Part shown: piece by piece, positions 34,508-43,636 of the stretch
Layout of the letters: the number at the start of each line of letters is the position of its first letter
How positions within the stretch are numbered: position 1 is the first letter of the stretch
Source: Dethiosulfovibrio salsuginis
GTDB lineage: Bacteria; Synergistota; Synergistia; Synergistales; Dethiosulfovibrionaceae
Length of the DNA stretch: 64,000 bases
Assembly (NCBI RefSeq): GCF_900177735.1
Contig: NZ_FXBB01000004.1
Location: forward strand, 42,080-106,079
Direction: 5' to 3'
Translations under genes and position numbers: made by a program
The notes under the pieces: generated by a model
Seen by the model: the letters and a program-made list of their open reading frames with translations, nothing else
Told to the model about the DNA's origin: nothing
Databases searched by the model: none

Positions 34508-36655
34508 TTGAAAATATCCACAAAACTTACAGGAGGGTTCCTCCTGGTAGCCGTGATCTGCGGGATCGTCGGGTTGTCGGGATACCGAGGCCTGGTAAAG
34601 GTCTCCGACGTGGTGGAAGAGCTGGCGGCGGTGAGGATGGAGGGGATGAACATAGTGTCCCTTATTCACACCGAGCAGCTTAAGATAGCCGAGGACTGTG
34701 CCCAGCTAATTCAGGAGGGCCTCCCTCCCGACAGTCGTTTGGCCCTCTACGGAGATATTTTCGATCGCTTTGGTAAGGCGGAATCGCTTATAGGTCGGTT
34801 TTCCGCCCTTCCTAAATCTAACATGGAGCAGCAGGCATGGGAGGGCTTTGCTCCCGCCTGGAGCGGCTGGAAGGACGGAGTCGACGGGTTTTTGGCCCTT
34901 TGCGGAAAGATGGACGAGCTTGGCATAGAGAGCCCGACCCTGTTTAAGGCGGATCTGGCGGTGCTTTTGTCCCTTCACGAGGACTGGGTCATAGACCTGA
35001 GCGAGGCGATCGTCACCCAGACTCCATTTATGGGACAGCTCGACCACACCAAGTGCGATCTGGGAAAATTTCTGGCGAGTTTCGATATAAACAACTCTCG
35101 ACTGAAAGATATATTCAAGCTCATGAACCTCGAACATCAAAAGATCCATAAGGGAGCGGACTTCATAAACAAGCTGATCGGCCAGAAGGGACGGGTCCCG
35201 GAGGAGATTCTTCGTGATAGGCTGGAGATGGCCTACGTCAGCCGGATTCTCTCCCCTCTCTCGGTCATGAGGAGGCTCTTTAAAAACGCCTCGGAAGTGG
35301 CGGATCAGTCGGTTACGGTCTACGGGGAGATGGCGGGCTTCTACCGAGGGGAGATGGCCTTCGCTCAGGAGGCGGTGGCCGCCGCTATGGACCAGGTTAT
35401 ATCGGCAAACCAGAGGGAGACCGTCGCCTCGGTGAACTCGGGCAGAGAGGTGTCTTCTAGGGCGATAAAGACCTCCTCCGTGGCGGTCCTCGTGGGCATA
35501 GTTCTGGCTCTAGGCTTAGGCTTTATCCTGTCCAGAAGCGTGACTTCTCCGATAAAATCGGTTATCCGCTTTGCCGAGAGGGGCAGAGACGGAGACCTCA
35601 CCGTGGACAGGTCCGACTTTAACGTCGGTAGCTCCGGGGAGATGAACGCCATGGCAGAGGCCCTGTCGGAGATGATGGAACGGCAGAGGGACGTGGTTCG
35701 TCAGATCCTCGACCGGTCCGGTCAGTTTTCCGACGGAGCAGGGACCTTAGCGGCTCTGGCGGAGGAGATGAACGCCTCTATGACGGAGGTCCAAAACGCC
35801 GTGGATAAGGTGGCGGAGCTGGCGGAGGCGGGAGCCGCTTCTTTACAGCAGTCCTCCGCAGGGATACAGGAGATAGCCGCAGGCTCCGAGAGGGCCGCCA
35901 AGTCCGCTCAGGACGCCGCCGATGCAGGAGAGAGCTCCAGAAAAAGCACCAACGATGCGGTGGCCCAGATGGCCAAGACCATCGACGATGTCCAGGGACT
36001 TGGCGATCAGACCGCCAGGACAAAGGAGAACATCTCCGATCTGGCTACGTCGGTTGAGTCTATAGTCAAGTTCGTCAGCACCATAACCACTATAGCGGAC
36101 CAGACCAACCTTCTGGCCCTGAACGCCGCCATAGAGGCGGCTCGGGCAGGAGAGGCTGGCAGAGGCTTTGCTGTGGTTGCTGAGGAGGTCCGTAAGCTGG
36201 CGGAGGAGTCCGCTAAGGCCGCTCAGGAGGTCGAGAAGCTTATAGACATCCTTATAGATAAGGCCCGTAAGTCGGTGACGGTGGCGGAGGAGACCGAGTC
36301 CATGGTGGACGGCGTGGTCGCCCGGGCGGAACAGGCCAGGGAGAAGCTCGGATCGGTCCTTGAGCAGGTGGACAGGGCGGCGGAGGCCATAGGCGAGATA
36401 GCCCAGGTGTCTGAGTCCCAGTCTAAGTCCAGTCAGGAGATGGCCTCGGCGATAGAGTCGGTCTCCCGTACCATCGTCGATGTGTCCGATATGATGGATA
36501 ACGTCAGGACCGCCACCGATGAGACAGCCAGGGCCTCCGGTGGGGTCTCCGACGAGGCTCAGATGATGTCCGGTCGGTCCGACGAACTAGTCGATCTGGT
36601 GAAGGCCTTTAAGGTGGACAGAGAAGGGGGCTTGGCCCCTGTGGAGCGATCCTGA
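34508..36655 (+). CDS. Chemoreceptor with periplasmic CZB-like zinc-binding domain
   Basis: In this 715-residue chemoreceptor, TM1 (about 8-27) and TM2 (about 322-342) bracket a helical periplasmic sensor. Within it, SLHEDW (His157), [11 protein letters not shown] (Cys183) and LEHQKIH (His210, His214) match the 3-His/1-Cys signature of the CZB zinc-binding domain. CZB is more often cytoplasmic at the C-terminus and senses zinc or hypochlorous acid through the Cys. HAMP and the conserved tip [20 protein letters not shown] follow. It starts with TTG 17 bp after transaldolase. A periplasmic sensor of zinc or oxidant is inferred. Confidence 0.9.
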   Translation: MKISTKLTGGFLLVAVICGIVGLSGYRGLVKVSDVVEELAAVRMEGMNIVSLIHTEQLKIAEDCAQLIQEGLPPDSRLALYGDIFDRFGKAESLIGRFSALPKSNMEQQAWEGFAPAWSGWKDGVDGFLALCGKMDELGIESPTLFKADLAVLLSLHEDWVIDLSEAIVTQTPFMGQLDHTKCDLGKFLASFDINNSRLKDIFKLMNLEHQKIHKGADFINKLIGQKGRVPEEILRDRLEMAYVSRILSPLSVMRRLFKNASEVADQSVTVYGEMAGFYRGEMAFAQEAVAAAMDQVISANQRETVASVNSGREVSSRAIKTSSVAVLVGIVLALGLGFILSRSVTSPIKSVIRFAERGRDGDLTVDRSDFNVGSSGEMNAMAEALSEMMERQRDVVRQILDRSGQFSDGAGTLAALAEEMNASMTEVQNAVDKVAELAEAGAASLQQSSAGIQEIAAGSERAAKSAQDAADAGESSRKSTNDAVAQMAKTIDDVQGLGDQTARTKENISDLATSVESIVKFVSTITTIADQTNLLALNAAIEAARAGEAGRGFAVVAEEVRKLAEESAKAAQEVEKLIDILIDKARKSVTVAEETESMVDGVVARAEQAREKLGSVLEQVDRAAEAIGEIAQVSESQSKSSQEMASAIESVSRTIVDVSDMMDNVRTATDETARASGGVSDEAQMMSGRSDELVDLVKAFKVDREGGLAPVERS

Positions 36656-36657
36656 CG

Positions 36658-37380
36658 GTGTCCTCTATGGTCTTAGGGGGGGTGGCCATACTCGCCGGCA
36701 GCGTGGTTCAGGGCTGTGCTGGCTTCGCCTTTTCCCTGGTTGCAGCCCCTTTCCTCCTGTTTTTTCTGCCTCAGCAGGTGGTCATACCTATGCTGGTTCT
36801 GGTGAGTTTAGGGCTTAACGTGATGGTCCTGAAGGACTGCTGGGGCTCTCTGGATTTCAGGAAGGTGCTGCCTATTCTGGCTGGAGGGGTTTTGACCCTG
36901 CCGGTGGGCATATGGATACTCACCGCCCTCGATCCTCGGTCCTTTCGGCTGTTCGTAGGGGGATTTATCGTCTTGGTCTCTCTGGTCATGATGTCGGGAT
37001 GGAGGAAGCCACTGCCCTACAGGCTGTGGGCTCTCCTTCCTATAGGGCTTGTGAGCGGTGTCTTGAACGGCAGTCTGTCTATGAGCGGTCCTCCAGTGGT
37101 GCTTTTTCTGTCCAATCAGGGTGTCGATAAGGACGAGTTCAGGGCAAACCTGGCGGCCTATTTCCTCTCCCTAAACCTGTTCACCATAGGGCTGTACCTC
37201 TATCGGGGCGTCCTTACCGGCCAGGTCATGATGGTGACCGGGGCCTACGTGCCGGTATTGCTGCTAGGGACCTGGATCGGCATCAAGGGAGCGAAGCTCC
37301 TCCCTGAGAGGGTTTTCAGAAAGATGACTCTCCTTCTCATAGCCGCGACAGGCTCGGTGATGGTGCTGTCTAACATGTAG
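36658..37380 (+). CDS. TauE/SafE family sulfite/anion exporter-like permease
   Basis: This 240-residue inner-membrane protein has about seven to eight membrane segments. The N-terminal GSVVQGCAGFAFSLVAAPFLLFFLP is typical of TauE/SafE, and the repeated half-motif GVLNGSLSMSGPPVVLFLSNQG marks the second half. Family members export sulfite, sulfoacetate or other small organosulfur anions, though most are untested. It starts at GTG two bases after the chemoreceptor stop; no clear ribosome site is present, suggesting coupling. Repeat copy E begins at its stop codon. Confidence 0.85.
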   Translation: MSSMVLGGVAILAGSVVQGCAGFAFSLVAAPFLLFFLPQQVVIPMLVLVSLGLNVMVLKDCWGSLDFRKVLPILAGGVLTLPVGIWILTALDPRSFRLFVGGFIVLVSLVMMSGWRKPLPYRLWALLPIGLVSGVLNGSLSMSGPPVVLFLSNQGVDKDEFRANLAAYFLSLNLFTIGLYLYRGVLTGQVMMVTGAYVPVLLLGTWIGIKGAKLLPERVFRKMTLLLIAATGSVMVLSNM

Positions 37381-37628
37381 GAACCTCTAAAAACGCTCAT
37401 CCTCGGAGAGACCGTTCTGACGGAGCCCATTCGAGCCCGTATACTCGACATGCCGTTGTGTAGTATGAATGGGGCGACAGGACGTCGCCCCAAGCCGAGG
37501 GGGCACAGGACGTGCCCTCCGAGGCGGTTCGTACGAAACAGGCAGGTCGAGTATACGATTGGGCGAGACAGGGCGTAGGCGGAACGGTCTCTCCGAGGTG
37601 ACTCAAAGGCCAATTTTTAGAGATGCCC
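37380..37628 (+). repeat. Palindromic MITE-like repeat, copy E (full-length form)
   Basis: 249 bp, module for module like copies B and D, with ends GGAACCTCTAAAAACGCTC and CAATTTTTAGAGATGCCC. Differences from copy D are scattered single changes, indicating old but still recognisable insertions in the same orientation. Confidence 0.9.
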
Positions 37629-37636
37629 ATATAGAT

Positions 37637-37671
37637 AAAGGAGGGGGACCGAGTCTCGGCCCCCCTCCTTT
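37637..37671. terminator. Hairpin terminator after copy E
   Basis: AAAGGAGGGGG pairs with CCCCCCTCCTTT around ACCGAGTCTCGG, itself a small stem. It ends the CNNM-family gene on the reverse strand and can also serve the forward strand. Confidence 0.7.
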
Positions 37672-37674
37672 CGT

Positions 37675-38964
37675 CTATTCCCCCTGGTAGTCCTCCTGAG
37701 GCGGCTTCTCTATTTTTTCCCTGAAGATCCTCACCTTCTGGATTCTCTGTCCCGATAGCTTGGCGACCTGAAAGCGGAGGTTTTCCCAGGTTATCTCCGC
37801 TCCAGGCTCAGGGAGGGTCTTGAATCCCTCCAGTAGCCATCCGCTGAGGGTGGTCGACTCGGTTTCCGGTATGTCGGGATATTTGAGAAAGTTCTCGAAA
37901 AGCTGTCTCAGGTAGATGTCCCCGTTAGCCATGTAGACGTTTTCCTCTATCTTCGTCACGTTTTCCTTTATGTCGTCGTGTTCGTCGTAGAGCTCGCCTA
38001 CCAGCTCCTCCAGCAGGTCCTCTAACGTAACTATTCCCGATGTACCGCCGTATTCGTCCAGTACCACCGCCATGTGGGTGTGGCTCGACCGGAGAATCTT
38101 CAGGCTGTCCATCAGGCTTGCGCTGCCCGCTATAAGAATAGGACGCCTCATCAGCTTTTTTACGTCCGGTTTTTCCCCCGCTATAACCGAGGCCAGGTAG
38201 TCCTTTTCGTATAGGACCCCCACTATGTTGTCCACCGATCCCTCATAGACCGGTATACGGGAGTAGTGGTTTGCCAGGATGAGGCCGGTCACGGTGGTGG
38301 GGTCGTCCTCTATGTCTATGGCGAAAAGATCCACCCTGGGAGTCTGGACCTCCCAGACCTCAAGGCCGTTGAAGTTGACCGAGTTCTCCACAAGCTCCCT
38401 CTCCGACGCCGGAAGCTCCCCTTCCTCCCCCATGGTGTCCACTATTCCCAGTAGCTCGTCGTGGGTGACGCTGGGAATTGGCTCCAGTCCTCCTCTGCCT
38501 TTTCTCATCGCCACGGTTACCTTGGTGGTAAACCAGCATACAGGGTTTAGCATTTTGACGAAGAACTTTACCATCGGTGCCACGAAGAGGGCGAAGGACT
38601 CAGCCCTGTCCTTGACCAGCGCTTTGGGCATTATCTCGCCGAACAGGATTATCAGTATGGTCATGAGGACCGTTGCGTAGACCGCGCCGATAGGGCCGAA
38701 CATGGCGGTGAGCACCGCTGTGGCTATGGATGTTATCAGTATATCGACGATGTTGCCCCCTATTAGGATCGCCGATATGGTTCGGTTAAAGTCTTTCGCC
38801 AGTTCCATGGCCGTCTGGGCCCCTGGCCTTTCCTCCTCTATGAACCTCCTGAGTCGAATCTTGTTTACGCTGGAGTAGGCCGTGTCGGTGGCCGAGAAGA
38901 AGGCCGAGAGGGCGAAGAGGATCCCAAAGGCCACTATGAAGCTGAATATTGTGCCGCCTGCCAT
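37675..38964 (-). CDS. CNNM/CorC-HlyC family membrane protein with CBS pair
   Basis: This 429-residue inner-membrane protein has an N-terminal CNNM transmembrane domain with about four segments (FSIVAFGILFALSAFFSATDTAYS-type front, FGEIMPKALVKD), two CBS domains (LFAIDIEDDPTTV to RRPILIAG; DEYGGTSGIVTLEDLLEELVGE) and a C-terminal CorC/HlyC transporter-associated domain. Family members are linked to magnesium or cobalt efflux and often called hemolysins without evidence of haemolysis. The ATG at 38964 has GGAGGTAA; the frame extends 13 codons upstream without one. Monocistronic. Confidence 0.92.
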   Translation of the reverse strand: MAGGTIFSFIVAFGILFALSAFFSATDTAYSSVNKIRLRRFIEEERPGAQTAMELAKDFNRTISAILIGGNIVDILITSIATAVLTAMFGPIGAVYATVLMTILIILFGEIMPKALVKDRAESFALFVAPMVKFFVKMLNPVCWFTTKVTVAMRKGRGGLEPIPSVTHDELLGIVDTMGEEGELPASERELVENSVNFNGLEVWEVQTPRVDLFAIDIEDDPTTVTGLILANHYSRIPVYEGSVDNIVGVLYEKDYLASVIAGEKPDVKKLMRRPILIAGSASLMDSLKILRSSHTHMAVVLDEYGGTSGIVTLEDLLEELVGELYDEHDDIKENVTKIEENVYMANGDIYLRQLFENFLKYPDIPETESTTLSGWLLEGFKTLPEPGAEITWENLRFQVAKLSGQRIQKVRIFREKIEKPPQEDYQGE

Positions 38965-39027
38965 ATATATTACCTCCGAATTTTGGTCGCTGATTCGGTC
39001 CATTATCCCACAAAAACCCCGCCTCTG

Positions 39028-40125
39028 TTATCTCTCTCTCTCAGGCTCTATGGATTCTTCTTCCTGCTGCTCGTAGTTTGCCCGATATCTCGGCTCTATT
39101 TCGTCCCTTAAACTCAAAAAGGCCTCCACCGTCCTCGGGCAGAACTGCTTCCCCGCAAGTGAAGCTATTTCGTCGAAGCCCCAGGATATAGGTCTGGATT
39201 TCTTGTAAGGTCTAGGGGTCACAATTACGTCGAAACAGTCGGCTACTGTGACTATCCTTCCCGCCAGGTCTATGTCCTCTCCTTTTAACCCTCTGAGGTA
39301 GCCCTTGCCGTCCCACCTTTCGTGATGGCTGAGGGCCACCGTTGCGGCGACCTTCAGGATGCTTGAGGAAAAACGGTTTAGGATTTTCCAGCCGTAGACG
39401 GTGTGCTCTTTCATTACGTCCCACTCTCTGTCCGTAAGTTTGTCCGGTTTCAGAAGTATGGAGTCCGGTATGCCTATTTTCCCCAGGTCGTGTAGGGGAG
39501 CCGCCAGTCTCAGGGCTAGAACCTCGTCCTCCGGTTCCCCTAATCGCCGGGCTATGAGGCCCGATAGCCATCCGACCCTGGTGGTGTGTTCGTATGTCTG
39601 GTTATCCCTCATTCTGGCGACCAGGTTTAAGGTCCCTATAAGGTCGGAGAGTAGGTTTTCGTTTTTCTCCGCCATTAAATCCATAGACGAGCCGTTTTTT
39701 ACGGAGATCTCGCTTAGATCTTTCATCTGACAGGCGAACTTATGGCGATAGCGGTAGAATCCCGATGCCTTTAGGGCCATGTCCAGCCTGGTGGATATCT
39801 GGGCCTGGTTTATAGGTTTGCTGAGGTAGTCGTCCGCACCGGCGTGAACGGCCTTCTGGATCGTCTCGGTGGAGTCGTCGGAGGTGAGGACCATTATTAC
39901 CGCCGGTATCCCCAGGGATCTGATCTGTCTGGTGGCCTCTATGCCGTCCATTATGGGCATGGTAACGTCCATCAGTATGATCTCCGGCCCTGGCTCCTTT
40001 GTAGCCAGTTGAACCGCCTCCAGACCGTTGGAAGCCTCAATGACCTGGTGCTCCATACCTCGGATCACCTTTGCCAGCACCGCTCTAGTTATCAGGTCGT
40101 CGTCGACTATCAATACGGTCGCCAT
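39028..40125 (-). CDS. REC-HD-GYP response regulator, GYP motif altered
   Basis: In this 365-residue protein, a receiver domain (1-120; acidic VDDD, phospho-acceptor Asp53 in LMDVTMP, Lys in LSKP) precedes an HD-GYP domain (about 165-340). The latter has HTTRVG, LHDLGKIGIPD (His212, Asp213) and HHERWDGKGYLRG, where GYP reads GYL. HD-GYP proteins usually degrade cyclic di-GMP; the metal ligands look kept but the altered motif may change partner binding. It overlaps the upstream sensor gene by 41 bp and is the output of that operon. The C-terminal tail is Glu/Gln-rich. Confidence 0.9.
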   Translation of the reverse strand: MATVLIVDDDLITRAVLAKVIRGMEHQVIEASNGLEAVQLATKEPGPEIILMDVTMPIMDGIEATRQIRSLGIPAVIMVLTSDDSTETIQKAVHAGADDYLSKPINQAQISTRLDMALKASGFYRYRHKFACQMKDLSEISVKNGSSMDLMAEKNENLLSDLIGTLNLVARMRDNQTYEHTTRVGWLSGLIARRLGEPEDEVLALRLAAPLHDLGKIGIPDSILLKPDKLTDREWDVMKEHTVYGWKILNRFSSSILKVAATVALSHHERWDGKGYLRGLKGEDIDLAGRIVTVADCFDVIVTPRPYKKSRPISWGFDEIASLAGKQFCPRTVEAFLSLRDEIEPRYRANYEQQEEESIEPERER

Positions 40126-41560
40126 ATCTTATCCGCCTCCATTCTCCTTTTGTGAGCTCCCGTACGAGCGTATCTATCCCAGATAGCAGGTCTTTTTCAA
40201 GATTATCCAGGTCGGCTGGCTCTCCGTTTGCGACTTCCGCCTGAATGGATGTGCATATTTCGCCTAAAGAGCTACAGCCTATGGACTGGAGGGCGTCTTT
40301 CAAGGTGGAGCAGCTCTCCTCGGTCGCCCTCAGATCCCCTTCTCTCAGTGATTTCTCCACAGATTTGACCATTCCTGGCAGGACGTCCAGAAAATCCCTT
40401 ATGATCCCCTCCAGAATGTCCTCCTGGTTTCCAATCATATCCAGTAGGTTTGAGAATTTTTCCCGGTCTATTATCTCCCAGAGAGGGGCTGAGGAAGGCC
40501 CCACGCAGCGATCACAGGTAAGAGCTGCTTTCCCGCTTCTCAGTAGGGCTATTTTTTTTCGATACAGAGACAGCCTTTGTCTACCTATACTCAGGAGTCT
40601 CTCCCTTTTTCGATGGTCCGACAAAAGCTCTTCCTCTCTGGTCTTTGTCCTCACCAGTCCGATAAGCGCAATAAACAGCGATAGAGAGAGGATCCCCATG
40701 TAGGAGGAGGATATATCCAGGCCTTTTTTGCTCAGGACTTTATCCTCCGGTGCTACCAGGTAGAGGGAGAGCGGAGTGTCCGGTATATCCGATTTTGCCA
40801 CGAGGAGATGTTTTCCTCCTACTTTCAGTATATTCGGTCCCTGGGTCCCTTCCATCATCTGGAACATCGTGGAGGTCTCTCTCTCCCCAAAGGGGCTGAT
40901 TACCCTTTGGCCGTTCCAGGTAGTTATGAAAACCTGGTCCCAGGGCATGGCGTTATGGGTCATCCTTATCCTCGCCAGCATATCCGACGGCACTATCCAT
41001 AGGACTATCTGGGCCTGATACCGCCCTTTGTAGAAAAAAGGCCTCGAGATCACCAGTCTAGGGGTTCCCCCTTCCCACTCGGAGGTGACCCTTCCCTTCT
41101 GGTCCAATGTGTAGCGATATTTCGCCCAGTTAGGCGGAGAGTCTATAACCGAAGGCACTACCGCCAAAGGTCTGCCTCCGTCCAGTATGATCGCTATTCG
41201 ACTGTATACCGGGTTGTCCTGAAAGGTGGTGGCCTGGAGCTTTTTCTTAAGTAGTTCCTGGATGTTTTCCTTGGCGGCCATCAGGCCGTATTGGGAGGAC
41301 ATTCCCAGGTCAATTCCCTGAAAGTAGGAGACCAGCTCTCGGCTGTTGGCGATGTCCTCTCCGTCCTGTTTTCTCTCGAACAGGACGTAGCTCATAAGGG
41401 TCGCCAGGTGATCCGCTCTGTAGGAAAAATCCTTAAGTCCCCTCTCTCTAAAGGCGTTTTTCTCCCCTTCGTTGAGGGAGAATACGGTTGCTGTGAGGAT
41501 TATCAGAGCCAGACCTGCGATTATCCTAGCGGTGGCGATCGTCTTTTCCCTGTAGCTCAT
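40085..41560 (-). CDS. Membrane sensor with periplasmic domain and His-less HPt-like domain
   Basis: This 491-residue protein has TM1 (about 11-29), a periplasmic Cache-like sensor (30-280), TM2 (about 285-303), a coiled linker, a CxxC (LTCDRC) and a C-terminal HPt-like four-helix domain (365-465). HPt domains carry the phospho-His in A-H-x-L-K-G. Here the site reads C417-S418-T-L-K-D, so the His is replaced by Ser. No histidine kinase domain is present. It probably signals by binding rather than by phosphotransfer. It follows the periplasmic binding protein gene by three bases and overlaps the regulator gene, so the three form one operon. Confidence 0.75.
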   Translation of the reverse strand: MSYREKTIATARIIAGLALIILTATVFSLNEGEKNAFRERGLKDFSYRADHLATLMSYVLFERKQDGEDIANSRELVSYFQGIDLGMSSQYGLMAAKENIQELLKKKLQATTFQDNPVYSRIAIILDGGRPLAVVPSVIDSPPNWAKYRYTLDQKGRVTSEWEGGTPRLVISRPFFYKGRYQAQIVLWIVPSDMLARIRMTHNAMPWDQVFITTWNGQRVISPFGERETSTMFQMMEGTQGPNILKVGGKHLLVAKSDIPDTPLSLYLVAPEDKVLSKKGLDISSSYMGILSLSLFIALIGLVRTKTREEELLSDHRKRERLLSIGRQRLSLYRKKIALLRSGKAALTCDRCVGPSSAPLWEIIDREKFSNLLDMIGNQEDILEGIIRDFLDVLPGMVKSVEKSLREGDLRATEESCSTLKDALQSIGCSSLGEICTSIQAEVANGEPADLDNLEKDLLSGIDTLVRELTKGEWRRIRYGDRIDSRRRPDN

Positions 41561-41563
41561 GGT

Positions 41564-42448
41564 CTAGTTCCGGTTGGACAGAAATAGTGGAAAGTGGTTA
41601 AACAGGCCGGGGTAGTATTTTGTGACCATCTCTCGATACTCCCCTTTCTCGATTAATTCGGCGAAGAAGGTCTCAAAGCTGTCTTTGAGTTCTTTGCCTT
41701 CCAGCGAGAAGGCCACCGCCATTGTCTGAGTCTCAGTTATCGGTCCAAGGACCTTTATCCTGCCCTGCCAGGATGGCAGGGAGACCAGGAAATCGGGGAC
41801 GTCAAGGAGCAACAGGTCCGATACCCCTTTTATCATCGCAGGTACTAAGTCGTTGGTCTCTCCGTCGAAGTAAACGATCTTTCCCCCTTTTTTATCCAGG
41901 TCGTAGAGAAGGGGGTCCAGACAGGTGTCCTTTAGTCCCATGACGGTGGAGTTTTTTACCATATCTCTGGTCCTCTCTATATCGGTGGAGATAGACCCCG
42001 ATGGCTCTATAGGCCTGTAGGGGTGTCTGGAGGTCGCCAGGAGCCATACCTGAGTCGGGAAGGTAGGAAAGGACAGGAGGAGAAGTTCCTCCCTCCAGTC
42101 GAGAACCGTAAGACCAGAGGCTATGACATCCCCTCTGATCGGTCTTTTTTCCCCCAGGAGAGCCTTCCCCTGGACTACCGACAATTCTTTGCCTATGAGG
42201 TCAGGTATAACGTTGTCCCAGTCGCTCTGTACGTAGGAGTAGGCGACTCCCAGATGATCGGCAAAACGCTTCATAAGCTCGACGTCCAGGCCATCCCCGG
42301 CTCCGGTTACGAACTTAGCGTAAGGGACCCCTAAGTGTCTCAGTTGCCCTCGGTCCAATACGTCCTGAAGTGTACTTCCCCAGGTCTGACATGTCAGGAT
42401 AGCTATCGATGCGATAGCCAAGGCTGTGGCGTTTATAGTTCTCCTCAT
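41564..42448 (-). CDS. Family 3 periplasmic substrate-binding protein (sensor-associated)
   Basis: This 294-residue protein has a signal peptide (about 1-24, ATALAIASIAILTCQTWG). The SBP_bac_3 fold follows: LQDVLDRGQLRHLGVPYAKFV, DVELMKRFADHLGV and FETFFAELIEKGEYREMVTKYYPG. Such proteins usually feed amino-acid ABC transporters, but no permease or ATPase lies here. The gene heads an operon with the membrane sensor and HD-GYP regulator, so the protein probably presents a ligand to the sensor. Good ribosome site (GAGGAGGGG). Ligand unknown. Confidence 0.85.
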   Translation of the reverse strand: MRRTINATALAIASIAILTCQTWGSTLQDVLDRGQLRHLGVPYAKFVTGAGDGLDVELMKRFADHLGVAYSYVQSDWDNVIPDLIGKELSVVQGKALLGEKRPIRGDVIASGLTVLDWREELLLLSFPTFPTQVWLLATSRHPYRPIEPSGSISTDIERTRDMVKNSTVMGLKDTCLDPLLYDLDKKGGKIVYFDGETNDLVPAMIKGVSDLLLLDVPDFLVSLPSWQGRIKVLGPITETQTMAVAFSLEGKELKDSFETFFAELIEKGEYREMVTKYYPGLFNHFPLFLSNRN

Positions 42449-42506
42449 AGAAACCCCTCCTCTTTATCCCCTAATACGATTATACAGGGCCAGAGGCTTT
42501 AGACGC

Positions 42507-42534
42507 AAAAAGAGGCCCCTAGGGGCCTCTTTTT
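42507..42534 (-). terminator. Terminator of the efflux operon
   Basis: AAAAAGAGGCCCC-TA-GGGGCCTCTTTTT-type perfect palindrome, 28 bp, directly after the fusion-protein stop; its right T tract overlaps the TAA. Confidence 0.85.
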
Positions 42535-43636
42535 ATCTCGCGATTTCGGTGATAGGATCCTGGTCCTCCAGGTTTCGTCCTCCTGAGACGATTACTTTGT
42601 CTCCTGGTGAGATCCCCTGGATAATCTCTACCCTGCCGTCGGCGGTTATTCCGGTCAATACTTCCACTTTATGGGCCTTTCCCTCTCTGCTGATCATCAC
42701 CCAGGAGCTGTCCTCCAGGGTCCTGATAGATTCGGGGGGCACCATTATGGCGTCTTTAAGCTCTTTCTCCACGATGAAGACCCTGGCGAACATTCCAGGT
42801 TTTAGATCCGCCGAGTTGTCCACCGCCACCTCTACCTGGGTGGTCCTGGTGCTGACGTCGACGAAGGGCCTGACCCGGTAGACCTGCCCGTTGAGTCTGG
42901 TGTTCCCTACCGTGACGATGGCGGCCATGCCGTTCTCTATGAGCTTTGCGTGGGCTTCGGTGGCCTGGATGACCGCTTTCAGCCTGGTGGTGTCGGCTAT
43001 CTGAACCAGCGCAGTTTGGGTCGTTATCATCTCCCCTGGCGTCCGGTTGTAGTCGTTTACCACCGTTCCCGGTATAGACGCCTTAAGGGTGTACTCCGAC
43101 AGGTCCACCTGGAGCCTCTTGAGGTTGGCCTGATACTGACGGACCTGGGCCCTGTTTAGGTCGACGGCGGCCTTGGCGGTCCTGTAGATCGTCTCTTTGC
43201 TGTCTAGTTGCTGCTGGGTGGAGAAACCCTCGGTTACCAGCCTTTTGTACCTATCCCTCTCCCTCTGGGCGTTCTCCAACTCCGCCATGGCCTGGGCTAC
43301 CTGAGCCTGGGCCACCGCTATCTGGGCCTGGGCCTGGGCTATCTGTGCGTCCATCTCCCGGTGATCCAGTTCGGCCAGAGGCTGTCCCGACTTGACCGGA
43401 TCTCCCTGCTTGACCAACATTTTCATCAGCCTGCCGGAGACCCTGGGATATATGGTAACCTGGTCTATGGCCTCTAATGTGCTGTTCTCCGAGAAGCCTT
43501 TGTATACCTGGGGCTCCGTCACGATCTCTATAACCTCTACCCTGGCGGGAGGGACGGGATCCTGGGCTAATGCAGGGGCGCAGAACGGCCACATCGCTAT
43601 AATTACCGCAGCATAGGCCACTTTCAGTCGGTTCAA
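42533..43636 (-). CDS. RND efflux periplasmic adaptor (membrane fusion protein)
   Basis: In this 367-residue periplasmic adaptor, a signal peptide (ending CAPALA) is followed by a lipoyl domain half (YPRVSGRLMKMLVKQGDPVKSGQPLAELD), a helical hairpin (QIAQAQAQIAVAQAQVAQAMAELENAQ), the second lipoyl half (LKASIPGTVVNDYNRTPGEMI) and beta-barrel and membrane-proximal domains. It lacks a lipobox. It bridges the inner-membrane RND pump and the TolC channel. Last gene of the tetR-pump-tolC-adaptor operon, overlapping tolC by four bases and ending in a strong terminator. Confidence 0.92.
   Translation of the reverse strand: MNRLKVAYAAVIIAMWPFCAPALAQDPVPPARVEVIEIVTEPQVYKGFSENSTLEAIDQVTIYPRVSGRLMKMLVKQGDPVKSGQPLAELDHREMDAQIAQAQAQIAVAQAQVAQAMAELENAQRERDRYKRLVTEGFSTQQQLDSKETIYRTAKAAVDLNRAQVRQYQANLKRLQVDLSEYTLKASIPGTVVNDYNRTPGEMITTQTALVQIADTTRLKAVIQATEAHAKLIENGMAAIVTVGNTRLNGQVYRVRPFVDVSTRTTQVEVAVDNSADLKPGMFARVFIVEKELKDAIMVPPESIRTLEDSSWVMISREGKAHKVEVLTGITADGRVEIIQGISPGDKVIVSGGRNLEDQDPITEIAR

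Noticed and set aside
27982..36655. Direct repeats of about 70 bp in three genes around [20 protein letters not shown]
   Set aside because: These are the conserved signalling tips of three chemoreceptors, not a mobile repeat.
33123..37628. Composite transposon bounded by repeat copies D and E (same orientation)
   Set aside because: No transposase between them and the enclosed genes (transaldolase, chemoreceptor, permease) look native in composition; the copies are members of a dispersed family.
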